A DNA stretch of 32,213 bases from Candidatus Thorarchaeota archaeon (GTDB lineage: Archaea; Asgardarchaeota; Thorarchaeia; Thorarchaeales; Thorarchaeaceae): positions 1-32,213 of the forward strand of contig JAEOSL010000027.1 in assembly GCA_016840385.1 (NCBI GenBank), written 5' to 3'. The notes under the pieces are model-generated. The model was given only the letters and a program-made list of their open reading frames with translations, searched no databases and was not told where the DNA came from. Of this stretch, positions 8,106 through 15,856 are shown piece after piece. The translations under genes and the position numbers were made by a program. Within the stretch, counting starts at the first letter, position 1. Every line of letters begins with the position of its first letter.

Positions 8106-8629
8106 ATGACATACTAAAAATGATACAAAGTCGAAAGTCTATACGAAAGTACTCTCCGAAACCAATCCCTGAGAATGAATTGAAAGAAATTTTGAAGACA
8201 GGATTCAGTGCGCCAAGTGGTGGAAATATGCAACCATGGCGTGTAGTTGTTGTGAAAGATACTACCAGAAAAGAGCTACTTGCCAAGGCCGCATTTGGAC
8301 AATCATTCATTGCTGAAGCCCCGGTTCTCCTTGTGGTATGTGCGGTACCCTATGAATCGGCAGAAAAATACAAAGAGAGAGGTGCAACTCTTTACGCTCT
8401 TCAAGATACGGCAGCATTAACCCAAAACATCCTACTGGCTTCTCATGCGTTGGGGTATGCTACTTGCTGGATTGGTGCATTTGATGAAGATGAGGTTTCA
8501 AAAATACTCAAAGTTCCAGAAGGAATGCGACCAGTATCTATGATTCCTATTGGACTTGCAGATGGTGTAGAACCTAAGACTCGTCCACGAAAATCTGTAA
8601 GCGATATCGTCATCACGGAAGAGTTCTAG
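8102..8629 (+). CDS. Nitroreductase family FMN oxidoreductase
   Basis: A 175-residue flavoprotein of the nitroreductase fold, expected to form an FMN-binding homodimer and reduce an unknown electron acceptor with NAD(P)H. It shows the N-terminal SRKSIRKYSPKPIP (FMN phosphate-binding arginines), the SAPSGGNMQPWRVVVV segment, LYALQDTAALTQNILLASHALG packing against the flavin, and CWIGAF near the C-terminal part. It is at the short end of the family, without extra domains. Its ATG overlaps the gyaR stop (ATGA, 8102-8105), so the two are almost certainly co-translated, yet gyaR-nitroreductase is not a pathway pair I can name. It may serve redox balance or detoxification. Confidence 0.93.
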   Translation: MNDILKMIQSRKSIRKYSPKPIPENELKEILKTGFSAPSGGNMQPWRVVVVKDTTRKELLAKAAFGQSFIAEAPVLLVVCAVPYESAEKYKERGATLYALQDTAALTQNILLASHALGYATCWIGAFDEDEVSKILKVPEGMRPVSMIPIGLADGVEPKTRPRKSVSDIVITEEF

Positions 8630-8722
8630 AATTTCGATAATCTGAATTCATCATATTTCTCAAAATTAGAGGATACTGAGATTCATACACAACTAGTTAT
8701 GATTTGCTTTTTAGTTAACATC

Positions 8723-8757
8723 AAAAAAAGAGAAGGGATGAGGGCCGAAGCCCCCAT
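8723..8757 (-). terminator. UUCG-tetraloop hairpin plus T7 tract after the large subtilisin
   Basis: On the minus strand, ATGGGGGC (8757-8750) pairs with GCCCTCAT (8745-8738) over 8 bp (one G-U) and is closed by the very stable loop TTCG. Downstream comes CCCTTCTC and seven Ts (8729-8723). It begins 35 bp after the stop at 8792. The shape is that of a classical intrinsic terminator. The plus strand would have an A-C mismatch in the stem, so the hairpin is optimised for the minus transcript. Confidence 0.7.
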
Positions 8758-8791
8758 TTTCCTTTAAACTAAAGTTACGATTCTACGTCCA

Positions 8792-11700
8792 CTATTTCTT
8801 CCTAACAAGGAAGAGTATGAGTAGAACCACAACACCGGCACCAATACCGCCAAGCAAACCAATCAGCAACGGATCTAGTGGTGCTGCAGTGGTTGTTGTA
8901 GTAGTGGTAGTTGTTGTAGTCGTCGTCGTAGTGGTCGTTGTAGTCGTAGTTGTGCCAGTGGTTGTTGTAACCGGTGGTATAGCACCTGCTGCGAATGACG
9001 TTGAAAAGCCGTCAGTGAAGTCACCTGGCCAGTAGCCAGTTGGTGGATCACTTACATCACAGATAATGCCATCGTCATAACCTAGGACGGTCCAATTGAG
9101 GAAATCACAGCTGTATGCACGTACTCTAACTATGTAGTTACCCTCAAGCCAGGTTGATGAGTCCCATGTATAGTTAGTAGCCGTTACGTTCTGCTGCAAT
9201 AACACAAATGACACACCTGCATCTCTGCTTAACCAAACAGAGTAGTAGGGTATGTCGTCAGCATTTTGGTCAGTGCTAGACCAGGTCAAGTTCCAGACAT
9301 CGCTGCCTAGATCTGCTGGAGCGTTCACAGTAACATCTGGTGCAAAGAAGTTCATGAAGCTGACAGTTCCAAGTTCATCGTAGAACAACACATCAGTGCC
9401 TGTGTAGCAGTAATACTGCACAGTCATTGTAATGTTTCTACGAAGCTCGTAGGTGTCAAATTCAGCGTACTCCTCATCAGCACCGTTAAAGATGTCAACA
9501 GAGGCTCTAGTATCCACAGTAATGACATAGGGCACACCTGCATGGTATGCATATGCAAAGACATAGGCACGAATCGCGATGGCGCCTGATTCAGCTGCTG
9601 TGTAAGCACCTGCTTCGCCGCCTCCACCACCAAAACTATCGACTGATAGATATGATGTTGAGCTGAGTTCATCAGCCTCGTCGACTAGACCGTTATCATT
9701 AGCATCATCCCAACCCCAGACATCAAATGCTGGATCTTGTCCTTCCTGTGCGTCAATTGCAACTCGTACGTTGTCGCCGGCGTTAATACCTTCAACAGTT
9801 TCCCAGTTGTAGATAGTTGCGTCGTCGAATGGAACTGGCCAGGCATCAACACCCAGAGGATCTGGGTATGTACCGGATAGTGTAACGTACAGACCGCTCA
9901 AGAGAGCAATCTGAGTATCAGTTATCACATACTCGGGTATACCTGCAACACCTGGAACGGTCCAGTTGTTGTTGATTACAACGTGGTCACCAACTAGTAT
10001 GGAATTGTTATCGTAGGCGGTTAGACCTGCGGTATTTGATTCCCACTCGTTGACATATGTTGCGTCAGCAAATGTTGTAGCATTGTAGAGCTGGAAGGTG
10101 ATTTTGATATCCTCAGGAACAGATGTACCGTTAAAGGCACGTGTGTAGACGAGGAACCAATAACTACCATTGACCAAATCACCATAATCCCAAATGACAG
10201 TGTTCTTCGTGTCTTCGGTTGGTGTTAAGATTGTGGTTGCTGCTTCAATACCGTTAAGCAAATTCCTTACTTGGAAGTCGATAACAGTACCTGCATGCTC
10301 CCATTCTGCACGAATGACAACAATTGATGCGTTAAGATCCATATCGTATGGAATTTCCACTCGGAATACATCGATACCACCGCTCTCATCTGTACGGGTT
10401 GTACCGTCGATGAATGCGGTTGTTGTAGATTCAGTGTCGTATGGTGTCTGTGTACCTGGTGCACCTATACCGTCAACAAGGATCTGGTTAACTCCGTAAT
10501 CGGAGCCTGTACCATCCAAGACAAAGTCGACCATGTATGAGTAAGGTACTTGGTGTGACCAGGAACCATCTACGAATAGAATCTGTCCCTGATGAATTCC
10601 GTACTCTGCTAAACTATCAACAGTTAATTCAACGTTGATGACACCAGAACCGTCAGTTATGTCAATCTGAGTATCAGTAACATATTGCCAGAGGGTAACT
10701 GTTACTGTGACATTAGTCTTTGGTACAGTGTCTAGTTGCAGACTGGCAAAACCATCATCGAACAAATCAGCGAGGGTGGGTGTTCCACCAATCCTCATTG
10801 TTTGAAGGTTACATGGGCCTGTAGCTCTGCTGACATGGTCAACAGTATCACCACCAATAGCATCGCCATTATTATCACGATCGAAGTTCCAGTAGTTCAA
10901 ATCACCATTTGAGTCAACATCGTCCCAATCGAACAATCGTACAACTGTACCGATGTCATCAGCATCAAATGCAACTTGGATAGTAGCATAGGTTGCTAAA
11001 TTGAAGTCTGCTGCAAAACCAGTGGTTGCTGCTTCCATTGCTGCTTCTAGGTCGAATGTTGTTGGACGTTCAATCCACGGATTGAAGTTCGTATCATTGT
11101 ATGCACTTGCCATCAAATCGAATGAAACAGTTTGCCATTCTGTCATGATGGATGCTACGGGTAGAGTACCGAAGTCTGACTCGATATGAGTACTACCAAT
11201 GGCACCATTAAAGTCCCAAACGGTAAGTTCCACATTAACTACATCATCGCGTTCGACTGAACCGAAGAAGATACTACTTGACTCCATACCAACAGGTGTC
11301 TCTTGGTCTGTATAAATACCAAACCAATCGGTATCATTGATATTTGCGGCCCAAGTTTCTGCAACTTGTGCTCCGAAGAATTGGTAGCTGTCAGATTCGA
11401 AGATGTATTCATCTGTAGCAGGGCTTGTAATAGCGTCAACTGCTGCAAAAGCGTTAACCAAACCATGACCTTGTGCAAAGGGATCGATTCCCATATCACT
11501 AGCAGTTGAAAGAAGGACATTCTTTACATACTGTGGTGATGGAAATGCGTCATATGTCTGATTGTATGCATCAATGATGATTGCTGCAACACCAGCTGCA
11601 ACTGGACAGGAAAGGCTTGTACCTTGCCACCAGAAGTATGGATCACCAGCATCTAACCAGATGTTGTGGAATGGCTGTGGGTTTACACCCCTGTAACCAG

Positions 11701-13714
11701 GAGCCATAACATCAGGCTTGACAATACCAGTGAAAGCTGGACCGGTTGCTGACCAGTGTACTTGCTGTCCGTCAGTCTGGGTAGGACCGTAGAGTCCCTC
11801 GTAGTAGTGACTAGTGTATGATGCACCAACTGATACGACTGAATATGAACCACCAGGAGTACCGGTAGTACCATAGTCGTTACCATCGTTACCTGCTGAG
11901 AAGATGAAAAGAGTTCCAGGATAATCAGCATGTAAGACACCCGGAGCTGATGCAACATCGTACATCAAAGCATATTCGTATAGCTGGAGGTATGAGCCGC
12001 CAGGTCCCCAACCCCAAGAGTTGGATACGATGTCTGCGCGGTGTGTGCGACCATCAAGGGTGTACTCCCAGTAGGATAAGTTACCGTTAGGTCCAGCTGA
12101 AGTGTTCAGGTGGAATCCAGCACCCCAGAAGTCGGCCATGAGGCCACCACCGCTTGAGATACCCTTACAGGACATAATCTTTGCTCCAACAGCAACACCA
12201 GGTAGTGTGAATAGAGAGGTTTCAGTCTTTGTAGTTGTGACTGTTTTACCATCCACGGTTTCTGTTTCTACCCATGTGGTTGTGTTGTCGTATACTTCGT
12301 ATTCTAATACACCTTGTCCAGCAATGGCAGAAGCGGTCCACATACCGTGGTTGCTGTCGTGGGTGAATAGAGCATTCCAACCTAACCAGTCAGGTGTAAT
12401 GCCGAAGAAGACTTCATCATATTCGTTAGCGAGGTATCCAATGTCGTCATAGGCCCATGAAAGTGAACCAATTCCAACATCAACCATACCGTCATCGTCA
12501 AGATCTGCTGCGAGTGGTGTGTTCAATCCATTGAAAACGTAACCCTCAGCAATATCGTCATTGAATGACCAGTCCATCATGTCAACGTAGTATGCACGAT
12601 CATCTAGGTCTGTGAAGTCAGCTGACTCCCACCAGAAGCCGTCCATCCACATGTTGGTCCATGCGTATGTACCGTTCCAGTCAATGACTAGATCACCGTC
12701 ATAGATCATTGAAGGAGCAAATACCTTTGCATAACCATCATTGCGTTGCTGGAATGCCCATCCGAAAGTATAGTTTTGACCAGCTGCGGGGTCTGGAATT
12801 TGCCAGTCCATCCACAACTCACTCATGACGTATTCAGTAGCATTTGCAATTCCCCAAGCACCTTCATAGAGACCTATGAAACCGCCTGCGAGAAGAGGTC
12901 TGTGGCCACCACCGTTGTTTTGAACGGGGTTCCAACCATCAACACTAACATACATGTTACCGTCGGTACCATTGTATGTGAGCAGATAACCAGCCTCGAG
13001 CCATGCAGTTGTATTTTCAACGTATGAGCCATTTGCGATGTACATGTCTGTAAGACCCATACCAGAGGGGTCGTATGACATTCCGTATGTACCGTTGTTA
13101 TATTCAGTACCAATTAGATCAGGCTGACTGAAGTCAACACCACTATCGTCAATTGCGATAATAGCGCCTGTTCCGTTGTAGCCTAATGTAGCAGCAGCAG
13201 TAGCTCCGACTTCTCCATTGATGTTGAACATATCAAGTTCAGAAATTGGTGCACTGTCAATAGTGCGATCAATTAAGCGGTCTGCTTGTACATATCGTAT
13301 ACCATCAGTTGCTTCAATTTGCTTTAATTCACCAATAGATGAAACAGAAACTGATGCAACCCTAGATACCACAAAGTCCATCTGCCAATTTACATCTGCA
13401 AGTTTATACAGAAGTGAATCGTCAAATCCGGCATCCAAGTAGAGTAAGAGTTTAATATCGCCATTAGATTTTAGATATAAAACCTCATCTACAACGCCTG
13501 TGTCCATATAGGATACAAGCAGTGGATCCATTTTCTCTCCAACCATTTCGTTCTCGACACGGTCAGCCCATTTTTCAATGAACTCTTGTTCCGCCTCGGG
13601 GAGAGCTTGTGCTACCTGGGATTCAGCAGTCATTGGTACGAATGGCACCATCAACATGCTAAAGACGAATACGCCAATAAAAAGCATAACCGTAGATTTT
13701 CTCAGGTTGTTCAT
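8792..13714 (-). CDS. Giant cell-surface S8 subtilisin with Thr-rich stalk and C-terminal anchor
   Basis: A 1640-residue secreted serine protease. A Sec signal peptide (about 1-30, core MLFIGVFVFSMLMVPFV) is followed by a propeptide-like region. The catalytic domain is interrupted by very long inserts: Asp190 (IDDSG), His456 (SNHG, where HGTH is usual), Asn609 (SAGND) and Ser700 (GTSLSCP). The 266 residues between Asp and His replace about 30-40 in typical subtilisins and contain Asp-rich, possibly calcium-binding loops such as DLDDDGMVD. Beta-sandwich-like repeats fill about 740-1570, with further acidic loops (DANDNGLVDEADE). Then come a threonine stalk (22 Thr, 1588-1609), a membrane helix (about 1617-1637) and a final RKK. 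It is expected to stand outside the cell, with the tail inside. A structured upstream region and a terminator hairpin frame it as a single-gene unit. Confidence 0.93.
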   Translation of the reverse strand: MNNLRKSTVMLFIGVFVFSMLMVPFVPMTAESQVAQALPEAEQEFIEKWADRVENEMVGEKMDPLLVSYMDTGVVDEVLYLKSNGDIKLLLYLDAGFDDSLLYKLADVNWQMDFVVSRVASVSVSSIGELKQIEATDGIRYVQADRLIDRTIDSAPISELDMFNINGEVGATAAATLGYNGTGAIIAIDDSGVDFSQPDLIGTEYNNGTYGMSYDPSGMGLTDMYIANGSYVENTTAWLEAGYLLTYNGTDGNMYVSVDGWNPVQNNGGGHRPLLAGGFIGLYEGAWGIANATEYVMSELWMDWQIPDPAAGQNYTFGWAFQQRNDGYAKVFAPSMIYDGDLVIDWNGTYAWTNMWMDGFWWESADFTDLDDRAYYVDMMDWSFNDDIAEGYVFNGLNTPLAADLDDDGMVDVGIGSLSWAYDDIGYLANEYDEVFFGITPDWLGWNALFTHDSNHGMWTASAIAGQGVLEYEVYDNTTTWVETETVDGKTVTTTKTETSLFTLPGVAVGAKIMSCKGISSGGGLMADFWGAGFHLNTSAGPNGNLSYWEYTLDGRTHRADIVSNSWGWGPGGSYLQLYEYALMYDVASAPGVLHADYPGTLFIFSAGNDGNDYGTTGTPGGSYSVVSVGASYTSHYYEGLYGPTQTDGQQVHWSATGPAFTGIVKPDVMAPGYRGVNPQPFHNIWLDAGDPYFWWQGTSLSCPVAAGVAAIIIDAYNQTYDAFPSPQYVKNVLLSTASDMGIDPFAQGHGLVNAFAAVDAITSPATDEYIFESDSYQFFGAQVAETWAANINDTDWFGIYTDQETPVGMESSSIFFGSVERDDVVNVELTVWDFNGAIGSTHIESDFGTLPVASIMTEWQTVSFDLMASAYNDTNFNPWIERPTTFDLEAAMEAATTGFAADFNLATYATIQVAFDADDIGTVVRLFDWDDVDSNGDLNYWNFDRDNNGDAIGGDTVDHVSRATGPCNLQTMRIGGTPTLADLFDDGFASLQLDTVPKTNVTVTVTLWQYVTDTQIDITDGSGVINVELTVDSLAEYGIHQGQILFVDGSWSHQVPYSYMVDFVLDGTGSDYGVNQILVDGIGAPGTQTPYDTESTTTAFIDGTTRTDESGGIDVFRVEIPYDMDLNASIVVIRAEWEHAGTVIDFQVRNLLNGIEAATTILTPTEDTKNTVIWDYGDLVNGSYWFLVYTRAFNGTSVPEDIKITFQLYNATTFADATYVNEWESNTAGLTAYDNNSILVGDHVVINNNWTVPGVAGIPEYVITDTQIALLSGLYVTLSGTYPDPLGVDAWPVPFDDATIYNWETVEGINAGDNVRVAIDAQEGQDPAFDVWGWDDANDNGLVDEADELSSTSYLSVDSFGGGGGEAGAYTAAESGAIAIRAYVFAYAYHAGVPYVITVDTRASVDIFNGADEEYAEFDTYELRRNITMTVQYYCYTGTDVLFYDELGTVSFMNFFAPDVTVNAPADLGSDVWNLTWSSTDQNADDIPYYSVWLSRDAGVSFVLLQQNVTATNYTWDSSTWLEGNYIVRVRAYSCDFLNWTVLGYDDGIICDVSDPPTGYWPGDFTDGFSTSFAAGAIPPVTTTTGTTTTTTTTTTTTTTTTTTTTTTAAPLDPLLIGLLGGIGAGVVVLLILFLVRKK
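8888..8953 (-). repeat. Threonine codon tract (22 consecutive ACN codons)
   Basis: It encodes the stalk before the membrane anchor of the giant subtilisin; four more Thr codons follow across one Gly codon (8957-8968). All four Thr codons are mixed irregularly (ACT, ACA, ACG, ACC). The run is therefore constrained as protein, probably an O-glycosylated spacer, and is not a simple slipped DNA repeat. Confidence 0.9.
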
Positions 13715-13754
13715 TTTTACTTTTTCTCCTCACGTTTTTCATGAAGAACAAAAA

Positions 13755-13799
13755 CGTCTAGGATGCAACAATCCGCATTGATGGCATCGTCACTAGACG
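13755..13799 (-). promoter_or_regulatory. Leader hairpin followed by T5 in the giant subtilisin 5' region
   Basis: CGTCTAG (13755-13761) pairs with CTAGACG (13793-13799), and the adjoining GATGC (13762-13766) with GCATC (13784-13788). The stem is 12 bp with one 4-base bulge and a 17-base loop. On the minus strand it is followed at once by TTTTTG (13754-13750). It sits 41-85 bases before the ATG, upstream of the Shine-Dalgarno site, so it could act as an attenuator, a stability element or a protein-binding site. Confidence 0.5.
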
Positions 13800-13818
13800 C
13801 ATTAAAAATCTCCAAAAA

Positions 13819-13855
13819 CTGACCGAGTATCAGTCAGCTATATCTCCTCTATAGC
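13819..13855 (-). promoter_or_regulatory. Candidate promoter with nested palindromes for the giant subtilisin
   Basis: GCTATA (13837-13842) and TATAGC (13850-13855) form a perfect inverted repeat with a 7-bp spacer; the minus-strand GATATAGC inside it is a plausible TATA box. Immediately downstream, CTGAC (13819-13823) and GTCAG (13833-13837) form another inverted repeat that would lie between the TATA box and a start near 13815. A repressor bound there would block initiation. Confidence 0.4.
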
Positions 13856-13962
13856 GTTCTCCACGGGTAATGTGATTAACTCCGTTGAGAGAAATTGTGG
13901 CTATTAAGCATTGTGCAAGAATTGTACTACTCCCAAGCATCATTAACCCTCTATTGCGATAA

Positions 13963-13993
13963 TACAGAGCGAGAATAGTACAGAGCGAGAATA
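13963..13993. repeat. Perfect 15-bp tandem direct repeat, 16-bp period
   Basis: TACAGAGCGAGAATA occurs at 13963-13977 and at 13979-13993 with a single G between. It lies about 250 bp upstream of the giant subtilisin start and about 120 bp beyond the stop of the coiled-coil gene. It may be a pair of protein-binding sites or a recent local duplication. Confidence 0.75.
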
Positions 13994-14114
13994 ATCAACT
14001 TAAATCACCCCAATTTCGCCAAGAAGGTCTATGAGTCCTTATTTTACCTATGTGTAGGCGAATACACCATATCATTCACTGTTTAGAACAATAGATGTGT
14101 GTTTAAGTAATCAA

Positions 14115-15236
14115 CTAGGACTCGCGGACTATCTTCTTGATTGCATCAACAATTTCGTTAACCATAAGGATTGCTCCAATCATCTCGAACTTTGGTTCAT
14201 CCAATTGAACCTCCTTAGCTTCACGAGCAACTCGAGTCATCGAACGTCCTAAACCTTCAATCAGGGAAATAATAGTCTTCTTTGCAGAGTCTTCACGATT
14301 GCTTGACTCAACCTGAGAGATGAGTTCTACAAGATCGGATATCACACTGTCGGAAACCTGGGATGCTGTTTCAGAACGACGGGCTAAATCCTCCCATTTT
14401 GCTTGAATCCTATGTAGCTCTGCTTCGAGCTCTTTTACTCTGCTATCATCAATAACAGGTGCAGCAGGTGCGGGAGGTTCAGCAGTTGTAGCTGCAGTTT
14501 CAGTATTCTCAAGAACAAGGCGCAAATCAGCAATCTCAACTTGGAGCGATTCAATACTCAAATCCCTTTCTGCAAGCTGCGCCTTTAATTGATCTTCAAC
14601 TATAGATGGAACGACTTTGCCCTTGAGCTGGTCCTCCATCAGTTTGAGAGAAGCCTCACGTTCGCTTACTTCAGCCTTGATAGCTTCAAGTTCTCCTTCA
14701 AGTGTAGCCAGACTTTCTTCCTTCTCAGAGATGAATTCATTCAGTTTCTTATTCTCACCTTCAAGCTTGTAGATCGCCTGCTTTGAAAGTTGAGCAACTT
14801 CTTTTGTGAGTTTGAGATCTTCCCTGAGACCAGCTAGATCAGGTTCAGGAGGAGTGATTACAAAGTATGCAAATACAGTGAATAGAATCCCAATTGCAGT
14901 CACATAAACAAGCGATGTTATAGTAGAGCCAAAGACAATGTCAGTCACAGCCTGTAAGGCTGCAGTGAAGAAGACATACGACCCAAAGGTCCAACCCAAA
15001 GCTCCTGATGCTGCAAACACAACTAATCCAATTGCTAGGAAAATACAACCAATGCTGAATAGAACCAACAGATTCCGTTTCAACTCATCCTGAGGCAAAT
15101 GTCTCTGATAGAGAACGAGAATTGTTCCAAGGAACAAGAGTGGTACAACATATGGTAGAGTGGCTACAATATCATCCATCGGAGTTCCGAAGTCAACAAG
15201 CATTTCGAAACCACTGAGAACAGTTGAACTATTCAT
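14115..15236 (-). CDS. Membrane-anchored coiled-coil protein, function unknown
   Basis: I do not recognise a family. From the ATG at 15236 the protein has 373 residues. The N-terminal third is membrane-embedded, with about four helices (roughly 27-44, 54-76, 84-101, 107-128). A long charged coiled coil (about 135-245) is rich in E, K, L and Q in heptads. Next come a Pro/Ala/Thr linker (about 248-262), a second coiled-coil stretch (about 265-310), and a C-terminal helical region ending in VNEIVDAIKKIVRES. A TTG at 15251 is in frame, but GGGAG 8 bases before the ATG at 15236 favours the latter. The soluble part should be cytosolic. It lies between two surface proteases on the minus strand and could be a scaffold or membrane-organising protein; this is inference from shape only. 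Confidence 0.8.
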   Translation of the reverse strand: MNSSTVLSGFEMLVDFGTPMDDIVATLPYVVPLLFLGTILVLYQRHLPQDELKRNLLVLFSIGCIFLAIGLVVFAASGALGWTFGSYVFFTAALQAVTDIVFGSTITSLVYVTAIGILFTVFAYFVITPPEPDLAGLREDLKLTKEVAQLSKQAIYKLEGENKKLNEFISEKEESLATLEGELEAIKAEVSEREASLKLMEDQLKGKVVPSIVEDQLKAQLAERDLSIESLQVEIADLRLVLENTETAATTAEPPAPAAPVIDDSRVKELEAELHRIQAKWEDLARRSETASQVSDSVISDLVELISQVESSNREDSAKKTIISLIEGLGRSMTRVAREAKEVQLDEPKFEMIGAILMVNEIVDAIKKIVRES

Positions 15237-15321
15237 TGTGTAATCTCCCAACTCGTGCGAAAAGGAGATGCATTTCTAATGATAAAACTATTCTGGAGAA
15301 ATACCAAGCCCGTTTGATAAG

Positions 15322-15328
15322 AAAAAAA
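15322..15328 (-). terminator. T7 tract after the 15376-15666 gene
   Basis: On the minus strand the sequence reads TTCTC followed by seven Ts, about 48 bp after the stop at 15376. The same TTCTC-T7 string follows the hairpin at 8723-8731, here without an obvious stem. Archaeal RNA polymerase can stop at oligo-T alone, so this is a candidate terminator. Confidence 0.45.
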
Positions 15329-15375
15329 GAGAATCTGCTCGTGATAAAAGGACAGAACAGACCTTTTCGTGGCGT

Positions 15376-15666
15376 TTACTCTCTCCAGAGTTTCGCCTTT
15401 TCAGCTTCGTGATCTTCGATAGCCATTGTGAGATTCTTTGCGAATCTGCTAGCCTCATCCAACGAAAGAAGGAAAGAGGCTTTGAGGTCTTTGTCTTCTC
15501 CAATCATGACTCGAATCTTGCCATCATTCACCCAACCCTCATCGGTCTTCTCGGGCAGGGCAACTTGCATTTCACACCAAGTCCTCCGTGTCTGACCAGT
15601 ATTGCGGTCCTCAAAGAAATGTTTCAACTGAAGTCGGCGCTCGTAAGCGTGGTTTTTTGCAGCCAT
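15376..15666 (-). CDS. Small conserved-looking hypothetical protein
   Basis: A soluble protein of 96 residues (from the ATG at 15666) that I cannot place. It is basic at the N terminus (NHAYERRLQLKHFFEDRNTG). The middle looks beta-rich (TRRTWCEMQVALP, DGKIRVMIGED, KASFLLSLDEA), and a C-terminal charged helix ends in EKAKLWRE. No cysteine pairs or catalytic motif are visible. An upstream in-frame ATG at 15693 would add nine residues. It lies only a few bases from the start site predicted by the shared TATA element near 15724, and it lacks a Shine-Dalgarno site, whereas GGAG precedes 15666 by about 12 bases. It is divergent from the second subtilisin. A nucleic-acid-binding role would fit the charge pattern but is not shown. 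Confidence 0.65.
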   Translation of the reverse strand: MAAKNHAYERRLQLKHFFEDRNTGQTRRTWCEMQVALPEKTDEGWVNDGKIRVMIGEDKDLKASFLLSLDEASRFAKNLTMAIEDHEAEKAKLWRE

Positions 15667-15718
15667 TTTTTCATGCGCTCCGTATATTATCATAGGCGTT
15701 CTACTACGCCCTCACATA

Positions 15719-15728
15719 CAATATATAC
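15719..15728. promoter_or_regulatory. TATA element in the divergent spacer before the second subtilisin
   Basis: The ATATATAC stretch (15721-15728), flanked by AT-rich bases, lies between the divergent genes. On the plus strand it predicts a start near 15750 for the protease. Because the core is nearly symmetric, it could also serve the minus-strand gene, with a start near 15697. Confidence 0.45.
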
Positions 15729-15856
15729 AAAAAGCAAATTATGCTCGTTTCTCGGAGATACCGAGCTAGAGCATTCTGCCCTAATAGTACGAAGTGGCAC
15801 TTAAGAAAACCCTTATTTTGTCACCTGAGGGTGGAACGATGGAAGGACTTACAATA

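Larger units (their letters stand above)
13715..14114 (-). other. 400-bp non-coding region upstream of the giant subtilisin
   Basis: No open reading frame with coding character lies here. It holds, from the protease start outward: a Shine-Dalgarno-like GAGGAG 11 bases before the ATG, a leader hairpin with T tract (13755-13799), a TATA-containing palindrome and inverted repeat (13819-13855), and a 15-bp tandem repeat (13963-13993). Between 13994 and the end of the coiled-coil gene at 14115 I see no strong element. Confidence 0.7.

Noticed and set aside
8817..9035. Plus-strand frame encoding a run of valines
   Set aside because: It is the reverse-strand reading of the Thr stalk of the giant subtilisin (ACN codons read as GTN/GTA-type codons) and has no gene character outside that run.
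12345..13147. Intein inside the giant subtilisin
   Set aside because: The insert has no Cys/Ser at its N-terminal boundary, no His-Asn at its end and no endonuclease motif; it reads as an extracellular domain.
15409..15804. Plus-strand frame of 131 codons opposite the small hypothetical gene
   Set aside because: Composition (Ser, His, Phe, Cys rich) is typical of an antisense reading, and it runs into the promoter region of the second subtilisin.
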